Source: Strigamia acuminata
Lineage: Eukaryota; Arthropoda; Chilopoda; Geophilomorpha; Linotaeniidae
Length of the DNA: 60,000 nt
Reading direction: 5' to 3'
Assembly (NCBI GenBank): GCA_949358305.1
Contig: OX442316.1
Span: forward strand, 14,324,001 to 14,384,000
Part shown: positions 47,101-57,832 of the stretch, piece after piece
How positions within the stretch are numbered: position 1 is the stretch's first letter
Layout of the letters: every line of letters starts with the position of its first letter
Program-made: the position numbers and the translations under genes
Notes under the pieces: generated by a model
The model's input: only the letters and a program-made list of their open reading frames with translations
The model's database searches: none
Told to the model about the DNA's origin: nothing

Positions 47101-50100
47101 ATTTTGATTGAACTCTTGGGTGTGCAGAATAAGGAGTGGATTGTTGCTAAGGAAATTGAATTGTTTGATGGATTTGTTATTTTGTGTTTCGCAATTGAGT
47201 TTTGTGTCAGCGACTTGGGGTTTTATTGACTTTAAAGGAAGGAAATAGAATGATGAAATGCATTATCAATTATTATTGATGACAGGGTATTTAATTTATA
47301 TTTCTGTATTTGTTTAAGTCATTTTGAAGTATTTGACTGAAACAAATACATGCATACATGTAAAAAGATTCTTAGTGTTTGTAATTTAATTTACTTTTTT
47401 TTCTTTGTATTTCAGGTGCTTTGCTCAGAAGGCAAGCATTGGATGCTGCTCAGCGCCGAGCATCTCTCGGTGGTCACCGTTCCTTGGACGGAGCCCTGGA
47501 CACACATTCTGCCATACTGTTTCGCGAATCGAGAGGGGTAAATTGCAATTGCATATAATTTTGTCAGATCACTTGTACACCTATGGTCAAAAAAGTCTTC
47601 ACATTTGGAACTGAAGCAGCCTGACAGCATGTGAAGATTTTTTTGTCCATAGGTGTACTATGTTTATGTGCACGGAATATTTTGAGTGAGATGAAATATT
47701 CCGTGTGCACAACTGTCACGTAAACAGGGATGACGAGGATTATTCGAGTAGTGAATGATCCCTCGCAGAAGGTTGTTTAATTCGAGTGAACTCGAACTAT
47801 TTTTATTGCTTCCGGCACTTCTCCATTGGTCGAAAACCGAAAGTGTTCACGAATTATTTTCTGCATGTAAACACAACAATTTGATTTTTAAACCACTCGA
47901 AATATTCACCACTCAAAATATTCGGTGCATGTAACCATATTATTAGTGAACTGCATTGAGCATTTTACAACAGGTGCATCCAGTCTTTAAAAGATGAATT
48001 CTCGATTGAACAAACTAAAAAGATGGCAACCTACAACATGTGGTAACAATAGGTCACTTCCACCAGTCAAAGAAATGATATCAATTTCGCTTAATCTTAA
48101 TCTTAATCCTCTTATATGAATTGTTTCAAGTTGACTTTTATCAGAGATACGATGTAAAAAACATCATATACTTGAGAAGTCATTTTAGATGAATAAGTGA
48201 ATTTGTTTTTTGTCTTTTGAGGATTGAATGCACCTAATGTCGTTGGTTCTTAACCTTTTCGTAGTTCGGCATCCTTTAGATTCTCAAAATATATTCTAGC
48301 ATTCTATTGATGAATGTGTTTAGTTTTATGTCATTGTAGACAATAAAAGTTACGCATTCGTTACGGTAAATAAAAACGTGAACTACAGTTCGCACCCGGT
48401 ATCTTGATGCAAAATTCATTTAACATGGCGATCGTCAAGCTTGTTGCACACAAAGGAAAAAAAAAAGCAACAAAATTTTGGTTTCAAGCTGTAAATTACT
48501 TTTGTTAATGAGTGTATTGTTGTTTATTTCCTTTATTTCAGCATTATTAGACCTAATATTAGGCTTAATACTGCTAATTAAGGATGGGAATTAGGAAATC
48601 ATCTGCGCAGAATGGTTTGCGCAGTATGAATTTGACATCAAGATGCTGTTGGTATTGTTTAATGTTTTGAACAAATAAAAACGGATATACGGGAATGTAA
48701 TCAACAGTTTTTTGGCTTAACATCTCGTATCCCTGGTTAAGAACCACTGCCCTAGTCCTATAAGCGATTTCATATCTATGAGTCATATTGTATGTGATGA
48801 TATTGCTCTTTGTTCTCCAAAATGAGCAAAAGATGTCGGATTGTTTGATTTAGCGATTCAAATTTCATTGCAATGCACGTCCTGGAAGCCTGAATACAAT
48901 GCAAATTTGACACCAAATTTAGTTTTACGTGAAATTGGTGATATTTTATGATTAAATTCAGTATTTGATTCATGAAATGGGGATTTTTGCAGACCTTGGT
49001 ACTTGTTTGTTTGTTTCTTGGGTTACATGTATATTAAGCACAGCTGTGTACGTTGATTGGGTTTAATTTTAGTATTTTCTTTTTTTTTTTTAAATAAAGG
49101 ACAATAAGAAATTAAATTATCGATAATTAAGTTGTGCAGGACATATTTAGTTGGTTTGTAGTTGCAATTAATTTCAGAGCTCTTGTAAACTAATGGAATT
49201 AACAAAAGGGTCAGCAGGAACTGCTTGTTTAGTGACCTTTAGTCAATGACTAATTTAATGTCAAACAAACACTTTAATTTTGTTCTGTGGCAATGACCCT
49301 TGAAATCGTGAAAATGTCCATTAATTATGAAATGATTGTAAAATAATTATTTTAATTATTTTTTTTTTACAAAAAATATATTTTTAGCTTCCTGTATCTG
49401 ACCCATTTTTGGATAAAATAGAAGTTGCTGATTTAGGTAAGTTTGAAATGAGCCAAATTGAATTTGAAGTTTAAAAAAATTTAATTTTAAAAATAAACAC
49501 CAGATGGTGTTATTACTTTTTTTTCTTCTTCGAATTGTTTTTATCTGCTGCATTACTATCTTTAGAAAAATTGATTTTCTACTTTTATTTCTATATTTGT
49601 GAATTATCGATAAGTTTAATAACAACTCATTCTATCGGATGATCATTTTTTAAGACGAAAAATGTATAAAGTTAATAAGCCTTTCGATCATCTTCAGTGG
49701 TCAAGCGATTAATGTCGTTAAAATCACACTATTATTATCACAAAGAAAGTGCGCATTGAGATAGACGTGTTTTTTTACGATAAGTTGAAGCTATTACACG
49801 GTCGGCGCTTATTGCTGGGTTCGTTTAATTCAATTGGTTTTAGATGTACTCGACGAGTTAATGAAATTACCTGCAAAACGAAAATAAAAGATGCAACAAG
49901 ATGAGGGACCCGAGTAATAGCTTAAAATAGATTTCATTCTGAGGAAAAGAATTCTTATCCTTTTCCAATTTGACCCAAGGCCAAGATGGCACTGTTGGAA
50001 GCTGCTAATGATAAAGCGCACCCCATACTGGACTCGCTCTGCATTTTGCATCAATTCTAGAGGCAGAAATGCAGAAAATGTAATCTAAATTTAAAATTTA

Positions 50101-53100
50101 AAATTATGTCGTGGTCCGAGTGTCCGGTGCACGGGGATGGTGCTTGGTTTAGCTCGAGTGACAGTTTGTCTTACGTTTATGGAGATGAAGACGAGGACGA
50201 CGATGACGAGGATGAGTTTGCTGGATCTGGATATGATCTATGGGAGTGGGACGTTTGGGAGACGTATGACAGCGACCAGATCAAGGAATTTGTCAAGGAT
50301 TTTTTACCGATCAGGTTCTTACGAGAGTTGTGGTTCGTTCGAGGTAATTTTTAATCATTGAGTTTGAATTGGGAGGAATGTTTTGGAGCGCTTTTGATCT
50401 GGGCGCAGGCCAATTTAATAATAACTTTTGAATATTGTGGATAAACAGTTAAATGTTGTTATTTTTAATAAGATTAATGAAAAAGAAACGGTTCGAATTC
50501 GGGTTTTGTTGCGGGATGTGACAATAATAATACACTTGTTAAGATGGCGCCGACGGAACTTAACGGAAATATTTAAACGTTTCATATGTTTTAACTGATG
50601 GTTACTGGAGGAAAATATGAGGAATTATGTTATTTTATATTGGAAAATTATATTTTAATTGCATAAAACATTAATTTGAGTGTTTAAGTGGTATTTATTT
50701 TTGGTTTTCGTTTTTTTTTTATTGCAGAACATGATGAGAATATGGTGTTTGTTAAATTTTTCAAATACCACAAGTGCTACGATTTAATTCCTACGAGTGC
50801 CAAGCTGGTGGTATTCGACACCCAACTACTGGTAATTTAGTGCAAATTGGAATGTTGTTTGATTAGATTTATATTTTGGTGGTGTTGCGAAGAATACGTT
50901 CATAGAATTAGTTTGTTACAGGTTAAAAAGGCGTTCTTTGCACTTGTTTACAATGGTAAGATAATATGAAATGATGGAATGAATTTCATAATACATTTTT
51001 CCCCTTAAAGGGTCGTAATAATGTTTAAATACTCGTAACAAATGCTTTTTTTTATTGCATTTTGTAGGTGTGAGAGCAGCCCCTCTTTGGGATAGCGACA
51101 GACAAGAATTCATAGGTATTAATCTTTTTGATTTTGCGGGATTTTTTGTTTAAATTTTTTTAAAAATTTGTGTTTGGCTGCACTTTGCACGTGAAAGTGA
51201 TGGGGAAAATTCACTATTATTTTCTTAGCGCCTTTTTGATTCTTTCTAGGTATGTTAACCATTACGGATTTCATCCGAATATTGCAGATGTACTACAAGT
51301 CTCCCTTGGTATGTAATGAAGTGATTTGTTCAAATCAAAAACACAGATATTATTTTGTCAACAGAAAGTTTCCACTAGCACATTTGAAGTTTAGAAGACT
51401 TGTTTTGATTTTTTTTGTTTGTTTTTTAATATATTTTTTTTTAATATTTATTATTTTTTTTTAATGTTTTAATTTATTTTTATTTTTTTATTTTATAATT
51501 TTTTTTAAATTTTATTTTGACTTGTGTGTTTGTTTTGATATATAACTTGTGCTGAATGTGTTTTGATTTATTAATTTTTAGTTTACAGGATCGCTAGTAA
51601 AGTAAACTTCTTTAATAGTGTAAAATTTCATTCCTGTTTAGGGTCAAATGGATGAATTAGAAGAACATAAATTGATTACGTGGAGGAGTGAGTATTGTTT
51701 TATTCAACTTGAGTTATTTACGGCGCTCTGAAGTAGAAATAATCTTTAAAAAAAGTCAAGATTTTGTCAATTTTTCTACAAATTTGATGAGATTTTCGGA
51801 ATTTACTTCATTTTTACGTGATGTTTTCCAATTTTACTTCATTTTTACGTGATATTTTCCAATTTTACTTCATTTTTACGTGATATTTTCCAATTTTACT
51901 CTATTTTTACGTGATATTTTGAATTTTTTATATTAAATTGCCAAATTGATGACATTTTTGAGTTTTATTCTGAAGCGCCATTAATTGACATTTTGAAATT
52001 TTGCGCAACAAACTGCGGATGATTTTACTTGCAAAGTGCCACGAGGACTTGATTATTTATAGACTTAGCGTTGAAATAAGAGTTGACGTTCTGAAATTAT
52101 TTATTTAAACAAAATCTCGGTTCCAGTCCCTATCAGGTTACGACAAAAAAAATTAACTTTATTGACTTGTTTATAACACAAAGTCTTACATAACTCGAAC
52201 TTTAAATTGCGGCGAAATAAAATTTCAATAAACAATTCAGAGCGCCGTAAACACCAATTAAAATACCAGTTTCATAAAAATGAAAACATTAAGAACACAT
52301 TAGGCAATTTTAATTTTTTTCTTTCTTCCGATTTATTAATACCGAACAAAAATTTGTAGATGTTTTAAAGGACCAAGCGCGAGAGTTGATTAGCATTGCT
52401 CCGGATGAAAGGTAAGAGGAAAAGAAGGAAAAAAATATATATATATTTGTTTTTTAGGTGATAATTATTTGATATTTTAATTTCAGTTTATTTGATGCCA
52501 TTAAATCTCTAATTGAGAACAAAGTTCATCGATTACCCGTTATTGACCCTAACACTGGAAACGTGCTATATATAATTACACATAAACGAATTTTGCGGTT
52601 TTTGTACCTCTATGTAAGTGGCTTTGACGTGATTTGTTTCGCTCTTTACACTTTTATAGCAATATATGCACGTAAGTTGTCTTTCAGATTCATGAACTTC
52701 CTCGTCCTAGTTGCATGAATAAAACACTCGCCGAGCTCAAAATAGGAACCTATGATAATATTGAAACTGTAAGTTGAACGTTTTATTTTTATTTTTATGT
52801 GTTTTTATTTATTTTTATGTATTTTTGTGTTTTTGTATTTTAGGCAAAAGGAGAAACACTCATTTCAGACGCTCTGAAACAGTTTATTGAAAGGCGAATT
52901 TCAGCTTTACCTATTATCGACGAAGAGGGGAAACTTTTAGATATTTATGCCAAGTTTGATGTCATTGTAAGAGTTTTTTTTTAATTACACGGTCAAGTGA
53001 ATACATTTGTAATGAATTCTTAGAGATGCAAATTTACATTTAAGTGGAAAATAGAAAAAAATATGCACCTTTTAGGCTTTTTTTTGCGTTTTTATTGAGG

Positions 53101-53953
53101 AAAAATGCAATTCTAGCTGGAATAAATTAAAAATGTGCATTTTTTAGGCTTAATAATGGAGTTTCATTGAGGAAAAATGCATTTCTAGGTGAAAAAAAGT
53201 AAAATAATGCATTTTTTAGGCTCAATAATGGAGTTTTATTGAGGAAAAATGCAATTCTCAGTGGAAAAACTGGATTTTAGAATGGAAAAACAAAAATTAT
53301 TTATCCTTTATTTAACACTTGTTACAAATGTATTCACTATATTCTTTGGTTGTGCGTATTTATTAACCTGAAATATATTTATAACATTTATAAAGAATTT
53401 AGCTGCTGAAAAGACTTACAACAATCTTGAAGTTACATTAAAGAAAGCTCTCGAACATAGGAATGAGTGGTTCGAAGGTGTTCAAAAATGTCATCTGAAT
53501 GAAACACTCGCTGCCGTGATGGAAAGGATCGCGCGAGCTGAAGTATGAGCAACCTAACAATAAATATTAATTATTTATATTAATTAAATTTATTAAATTT
53601 TTTATTTTTCTAAAATATAGGTTCATAGATTAGTTGTTACCGATGACCAAGATCGAGTTATTGGGGTTGTTTCTCTTTCTGACATTCTTTCGTATTTGGT
53701 ATTGAGGCCAGTAGGTGAGTATTGAAAAAAATATATAAATAATTAAATACAACACTGAAAAAAATTTTTTTTTATAGGTTTGGGACGCTGGGCTAAAGTA
53801 CAAACTCCCGAAGCGTCTTCGTCAATCGAAGAAGAAGAATTGGGCACGACGGGTGTTTCGGCATCGGCGCCTACGACACCCACGGAATCGAAACCTGAAA
53901 TCTCACTAATTAGTTTAGAATCTTTTGCCGAAGAAACCGGAAACGGAGAGTGA
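32501..53953 (+). CDS. SNF4Agamma: AMP-activated protein kinase gamma subunit (whole locus)
   Basis: Regulatory nucleotide-binding subunit of AMPK, which senses AMP/ADP/ATP through four CBS motifs. Common exons: 50728-50831, 50922-50955, 51068-51115, 51250-51308, 51642-51687, 52360-52411, 52487-52613, 52688-52768, 52844-52966, 53396-53542, 53621-53714, 53778-53953 (TGA). Signature strings: [83 protein letters not shown] and [10 protein letters not shown]. The nucleotide-contacting His-Arg pairs and the SLSD motif are present. Upstream, phase-compatible exons (32501-32527, 33480-33662, 37460-37489, 38797-38841, 40556-41086, 42617-42769, 43972-44053, 47416-47537, 49388-49436, 50106-50343) give several long and short isoforms. 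The gene spans over 21 kb. AATAAA lies near 54520. Confidence 0.93.
33480..33662 (+). CDS. SNF4Agamma: AMPK gamma: N-terminal cassette exon
   Basis: Acceptor TTTTCGTGCAG and donor GAG/GTAATT bound 61 codons open in phase 0-0, beginning [11 protein letters not shown] and rich in Glu, Asp and Ser. A start at the internal ATG (33504) is also possible. It fits between exon 1 and the exon at 40556. Confidence 0.55.
34267..34281 (+). repeat. Homopolymer run of 15 G
   Basis: An uninterrupted G run after a T-rich tract, inside an AMPK gamma intron. It may be a polymorphic or error-prone site. No function is visible. Confidence 0.8.
35215..35490 (+). repeat. 31-bp minisatellite in an AMPK gamma intron
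   Basis: About eight copies of ACTAGAAATTTAAGTTAAAA plus 11 more bases (ATACG and an A run), with the central copies almost identical and edge copies degraded. No ORF. Confidence 0.85.
37460..37489 (+). CDS. SNF4Agamma: AMPK gamma: candidate alternative first exon 2
   Basis: Ten codons [10 protein letters not shown] from ATG (context AAAATGG) to a GTGAGT donor in phase 0, compatible with the exon at 40556. Preceded by a GC-richer, T-tract-containing stretch (37240-37450) that may hold a promoter. Confidence 0.5.
38797..38841 (+). CDS. SNF4Agamma: AMPK gamma: candidate alternative first exon 3
   Basis: Fifteen codons [15 protein letters not shown], strongly basic, from ATG (context AACATGA) to a GTACGC donor in phase 0. 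The upstream 150 bp is GC-rich for this genome and includes GCGCATGCGCAG (38697-38708), resembling an NRF1-type site, and TATATATA (38733-38740). Confidence 0.5.
40556..41086 (+). CDS. SNF4Agamma: AMPK gamma: large isoform-specific exon
   Basis: 177 codons open in phase 0-0 between TATAG/GAG and ACAG/GTATTT. The sequence is Ser/Thr/Lys-rich and low in hydrophobics, with basic patches such as [10 protein letters not shown] and [12 protein letters not shown], suggesting a disordered, phosphorylated N-terminal extension as in long gamma isoforms. It also contains in-frame ATGs (40625 first). Confidence 0.8.
42617..42769 (+). CDS. SNF4Agamma: AMPK gamma: alternative first exon 4
   Basis: 51 codons from ATG 42617 ([11 protein letters not shown]...) to a GTACGT donor in phase 0. 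It contains [16 protein letters not shown], similar in style to conserved N-terminal exons of insect gamma subunits. The frame is also open upstream to about 42578 without an ATG. Joins in frame to 43972. Confidence 0.65.
43972..44053 (+). CDS. SNF4Agamma: AMPK gamma: cassette exon (His/Tyr-rich)
   Basis: Acceptor TTGATTGCAG and donor CAAG/GTGAGA, phase 0-1, coding [18 protein letters not shown] and a short Thr/Ser tail. The next exon (47416-47537) continues in phase 1 with [21 protein letters not shown] and ends in phase 0; 49388-49436 ([16 protein letters not shown]) then ends in phase 1, matching 50728. Confidence 0.7.
44171..44251. mobile_element. Short hairpin MITE (related to the one at 47.7 kb)
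   Basis: 81 bp. The ends ACTATGTTTACATGCACGGA and its complement (TCGGTGCATGTAAACGTAGT) form a hairpin. The left end and the following TTCGAGTGAGATGAAATA match the left end of the larger element at 47.66-47.94 kb, so this is a deleted family member. Confidence 0.75.
44254..44399. mobile_element. hAT-like MITE, 146 bp
   Basis: Left end CAGGCCCAACTTTAC, right end (complement) CAGGGCCGTCTTTAC. The flanking 8-mers GTAGTATT (44246-44253) and GTAGTGTT (44400-44407) match 7 of 8, the duplication length expected for hAT elements. It is GC-rich inside and inserted exactly at the end of the preceding hairpin MITE. Confidence 0.75.
46219..46440 (+). mobile_element. Retroposed fragment with (CAAT)n tail
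   Basis: 222 bp ending in five CAAT repeats (46420-46440), flanked by an 8-bp duplication ATTCTCAC (46211-46218, 46441-46448). A simple-repeat 3' tail plus target duplication is typical of a 5'-truncated non-LTR retrotransposon or a SINE. AATAAAGGCAG lies near 46399. I see no RT motif in this remnant, so the family is not assigned. Confidence 0.7.
47578..47655. mobile_element. Tiny Tc1-like MITE, 78 bp
   Basis: Perfectly matched ends CACCTATGG and CCATAGGTG, with arms extending to GTCTTCACAT and ATGTGAAGA, and TA on both sides (47576-47577, 47656-47657). The whole sequence can fold into one hairpin. Confidence 0.75.
47656..47942. mobile_element. MITE, about 287 bp, family of 44.2 kb hairpin
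   Basis: Left end ACTATGTTTATGTGCACGG with TTTTGAGTGAGATGAAATAT; right end complement ATGGTTACATGCACCGAATA. No ORF. Its left end abuts the preceding TA-flanked MITE, so one inserted next to or into the other. Confidence 0.7.
50106..50343 (+). CDS. SNF4Agamma: AMPK gamma: short-isoform first exon
   Basis: ATG 50106 opens 79 codons ending CGAG/GTAATT in phase 1, which fits the common exon at 50728 exactly. [14 protein letters not shown] is followed by a stretch of 12 Asp/Glu among about 15 residues, then Trp-rich [10 protein letters not shown] and [17 protein letters not shown]. It replaces the exon at 49388 (also phase 1), so a promoter should lie just upstream (49.8-50.1 kb). Confidence 0.75.
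51785..51935 (+). repeat. 31-bp minisatellite in an AMPK gamma intron
   Basis: Four to five copies of a unit containing CATTTTTACGTGATATTTTC, period 31 bp. Unrelated in sequence to the 31-bp array at 35.2 kb. Confidence 0.8.
53020..53290 (+). repeat. TGCA(T/A)TTTT-type degenerate repeat in an AMPK gamma intron
   Basis: Repeated GAGGAAAAATGCAATTCTAG and TGCATTTTTTAGGCT modules, about 60 bp apart. Similar in style to the arrays in the bestrophin intron (21.9-22.4 kb) and at the end of the window (59.8-60 kb). Confidence 0.6.
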
Positions 53954-54974
53954 AAAGAAAAAAAATGAGAGATTTTTTTCAGTGTTTGAAATGTTCGAAT
54001 CGATGGGAGAGAGAAGTGTTTTGGTCACGTGATGCGAGTGACGGGTGAAAAAAGGGGTTTTTTACCCGTCGCACGAACATTGTCCACGAAAACCGTGCAA
54101 AACGAGAAGCGGAAGAGCAAACTGAAAAGAAAATTGAGAATTGTATTACTAGGTTATATAGACTATTTGATAATTACAAAAAAAAATGTTAGTCTAGAAC
54201 GTTTATTTAATTGCGTTTTAACAAGAGGAAATAATAACGCGTTTATTCTATTTTTTCTTCTCTTTTGTTTCTTTTTCTTATGTTGTAATTTCTTGGTTCA
54301 TTTTTGTAGTGGGGTCATCAATCGAGATGAATGAATTGTTTTTTTCTTCTTTTTTTGGTTGTCAATCATTGTAATTTAAATATTCTAGGCTTAAATTTAA
54401 TTTTGTTATCATTTTTTTTTTAATGTTTTGCTTGGGAATTTAAAAAAATGTTTAAAATTTTGTTAAAAGCTCAATATTTGTTAATCATATTGATTTAATA
54501 AGTGAAGTAAAACCCTGTGAATAAACCGGTGTTTAATTTTACTTTTGTGTAGAGGTAGAAATTAATCAATTTTAGGCCTATTTGGGGATGTATTGATAGT
54601 AAATGAGTAGAGAAATTACATTGTCTTCCAGACAGGTATTTATTTACTCTTGCAATTATCATTTAAGTTGATGTAGTTACGGGAGAGAAAAAAAAATGTT
54701 AACGATTTTTCATTTTGTCAGTATTAATATATTAATGGAAATTGATTTTGATCATTTGATTGAGCATAGGGAAAAAGGGGGTTTACTAAATTTAATCAGT
54801 ACAAAATAGTGTATATTAAGGAAAGTTTATTATTATTATTATTATTAATTATCTGGAATTGTGTAGTTAAGTGAATTTTACTGATGATTATTATTATTTT
54901 TTTTAATTATGAAATGTATTGGCAAAACTGTTGTATGTAAAAAAAAATATAAAACTTTGGATCAGAAGTAAATT
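53954..54974 (+). other. AMPK gamma 3' UTR and intergenic DNA
   Basis: Follows the AMPK stop. Contains T-rich and ATT-repeat tracts (54829-54848). AATAAACCGG near 54520 is a likely polyadenylation site. No gene was seen; the 101-codon ORF at 54029 lies in the UTR and has no protein-like features. Confidence 0.5.
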
Positions 54975-55281
54975 AGCGTATTTCTCGAATTATAAGTGCA
55001 CACTGTATCAAAACCGCCATCTTTTTAGTTATAGGGTTGCCAGGTTACCAGGTTACCGCCATCTTGTCCCAATGTCCCAAAACGAGGCCCTGGGTTGGTC
55101 ATTGGTCAAATAAATGTCTAAATATTTTATTTTTTTAATATAATCAGTGAAAAATTAAGTCATATCGGGCGTAACAATATCATTTGGTGTTATTACATCA
55201 TTGTCTCGTTGAAAAACATCGTAATAACGTTATTATGATGTTTGCAAATGGAGGCTTGCGCTTCTAATTCGAGAAATACGG
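54975..55281. mobile_element. MITE with CGTATTTCTCGAATTATAAG ends
   Basis: About 305 bp. Left CGTATTTCTCGAATTATAAG, right complement CCGTATTTCTCGAATTAGAAG. A T/A-rich target flanks both ends. No ORF. This end sequence resembles a widespread animal MITE type with (C)CGTATTT...TATAAG termini. Confidence 0.75.
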
Positions 55282-55969
55282 TATGTATAATTATGCTATT
55301 GCTTTTATATCTAATCCAGTTTTATTTCTGCTCTTTTTTTCAAAAAAAATAATGATAATGCAATTTCTGCAGGCGTTTCTATTTTTTAAAAGAAAGTGTC
55401 GTCCAAAATTGTTGGATTTTGAATGATTTTTAAATTCCCCTATTTCCCTCCCAATTTCACTTTTCAACGAAACAAGCCATTAAAGATTTTGTTATCAGCT
55501 GGCAATTTGTATATATGTAATGTATATATATATATAAATATATATATAAATACATATAAAATATATATTGAAAGATAACTGACACTTAAAAATATCTCAA
55601 GAAAATGCTTAGCATTTATTAAAGAGTAATATTGTCAGAAATCAGAAAGAAAAAAAAGGGCTAGTTATAATGATATTTTAGTGCTTATGAAAATTTGGAA
55701 AAATATGAAAAAGATAATTTTCATTTTCCTAAAAAACAAAAAAAAATATACGCACTGTGAAGAGTAATTGTATAATAATTTCAAAATAATATTCTGGATA
55801 TGTTGAATTGTGTATTAAAGTGAATCGAAACGAATTCTCAAGTTTTATTCTTAAAAAGAAGGCGTACGGAATGACGTCACTAACGAGTCCAGAATTAGAT
55901 CTTAAACCCTGATTCGATCGCAATCTATCTACGGTAATCATTAATCGAAGCAGAAGTAAACTTGTAATC
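55282..55969. other. Intergenic, upstream of AKR copy 1
   Basis: AT-rich with a TA-rich microsatellite (55518-55570). No gene was seen. The AKR promoter should be near 55850-55960. Confidence 0.45.
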
Positions 55970-57111
55970 ATGTGGAAGACGAGTCAAACGGTTGAAACTT
56001 TAGTTCCAACAAATATCGGTTCGACAATGACTCTTTCCGATGGCAACAAGATACCGTTTTTCGGGTTGGGTACGTACAAATGTTCTCCCGGCGTGGATGG
56101 ATCAGCAATCAAGTCTGTTCGGGTCGCTCTAAAGAACGGATATCGCCTGATAGACACAGCACAAATCTACCAGTACATGCGAAATAAACATTTCGAATTT
56201 CAATCGCTAAATTTTCACGTTTTGTTTGCAGAAATGAGAAAGAAGTTGGATTAGGGATCGCCGAGAGTAAAATTCCCCTTGACGAAATTTTTGTCGTTAC
56301 TAAGGAATGGAAGAAAGTAAACACGAAACAAACGTTTTTGGAAAGTTTGAAAAAGTGATTTGGTTTTTTTTTAACGGTTAAAAAATAATTTATTAGTTAT
56401 AGAGACAATTTTTATTTATTTAGGTTGTCGACGGGTTATGTCGATTTATTTCTGATTCATCATCCGAGAGGTGGGCACAACATTAAAGCGTACGACGATA
56501 TGATCGAATTGCAATCGCAGGGATTAATTCGGTCGATTGGGGTCTCGAATTTCGGTGTAGATCACTTGGAAGAATTGAGAAAAGCGAACAAACCGATTCC
56601 TGCTGTTAACCAAATTGAACTTCATCCGTTTTGTCGTTACGAATCAGTCGTTAATTACTGTCGTCGAAATGGCATTGCAGTCATGGGGTTTTGTCCTATT
56701 ACTAGAGGAAAACATTTTGATGACCCCAAACTAGTTGAAATAGCGGCCAGGTAATAGATTGTAAAAATTTATCATTAAAACAAAAAAAAAAACAGATTTT
56801 GAGCACTTTTATAGGTATAATAAAACTCCGGCGCAAATTATGTTGAGATGGAGCATCCAAAATGGTTACATTACGATCCCGAAATCGGAAACACCCGGAC
56901 GAATTAAATCAAATGCAGATATATTTGATTTTGTTCTCACGGACGATGATATGAAAGAAATGGTTGGTCGTCTCGGTTTCGTATTCAATTTAATTTTTAA
57001 CATTTTTATTATAATGTAAAATTATTTTATTTTATTTTATTTATTTTTTAGAATTCTTTTCCAACCAAAAGAGTAACCGAGATAACTCTTGACGGATTCT
57101 GGGAAGGCTGA
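55970..57111 (+). CDS. Aldo-keto reductase, copy 1
   Basis: NADPH-dependent carbonyl reductase of the AKR superfamily, cytosolic by lack of a signal. Exons: 55970-56172, 56232-56354, 56424-56750, 56815-56962, 57052-57111 (TGA). All four catalytic residues are visible: Asp and Tyr in LIDTAQIYQ, Lys in VVTKEWK, His in FLIHHPRG. Also [34 protein letters not shown], the cofactor loop [10 protein letters not shown]. Length of about 285 residues is slightly short: the loop after the catalytic Lys is compact. Start: ATG 55970; a second ATG at 56027 would begin nearer the conserved barrel. Intron phases equal those of copy 2. Substrate unknown. Confidence 0.88.
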
Positions 57112-57532
57112 AAAAATGAATTTCCCATTCATTGTCATTTCTACACAAATTTAAATACAGCTTTTGTAATTTCTATAAGCAAACTTTACGAATGAATAAA
57201 ATTTTTTTAAATGTTTTATTATTTATTATTTTAAAAATAAACTCGTAAAACGATTTCAACTTGACCTTTTTCACATTACGTAACATCTTGCAACATTTTA
57301 CATAAAAGTTATTTTCATTTCGCTGTCTGAAACCGATTACCGTATTTCTAGAAACAGAGCGATCCCCTCGTGAGCAGCCAGCGCAAAGCACAGTTCTCCC
57401 GCTATCCACACTGACGAATTGATCCTGTCGACTTTAGATCAGCTGTTTGTAAGTTGCCACTGTTGTGACCCAAAACGACATTGTTTCTTCCGCACATTGT
57501 TTGATGGGGGAGTGACAAAATTTTCCGTGGAA

Positions 57533-57769
57533 ATGTTTCTGAGAAAAATAGGCTTGACAGCAATTTCTCTTTCATCCCTCTTGGTGTATTGCAATGGTTC
57601 GTGCACTGTCGGAACTAACATTGGGCTAGAGGTTCCAAAGGAAAAATTGACACCCAAAGATGTAGCCACAGAAATCGATAAAAGAATTAGAAATGTAACC
57701 GATGTGACGTTTTGGAATGTGTGTTTACCAAAAACATGTATCAGAACAGTCGGACAATCAGTGTGTTGA
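57533..57769 (+). CDS. Small ORF with signal-peptide-like start
   Basis: A 78-codon uninterrupted ORF between the two AKR genes. Residues 1-22 (MFLRKIGLTAISLSSLLVYC) look like a signal peptide. The remainder is polar, with five Cys in all, including CLPKTC and a terminal Cys, and an N-glycosylation sequon (NVTD). No homologue is recognised. A donor GTAAGT at 57450 and the acceptor at 57829 suggest this stretch may be intronic to AKR copy 2, so it could be chance, a nested gene, or an alternative 5' exon. Confidence 0.35.
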   Translation: MFLRKIGLTAISLSSLLVYCNGSCTVGTNIGLEVPKEKLTPKDVATEIDKRIRNVTDVTFWNVCLPKTCIRTVGQSVC

Positions 57770-57832
57770 TTAGAAGCGATTAAAATTCGATTTTTAAACC
57801 GAAATTTCACGTTTTTATCTCTTTTTTAGGTG

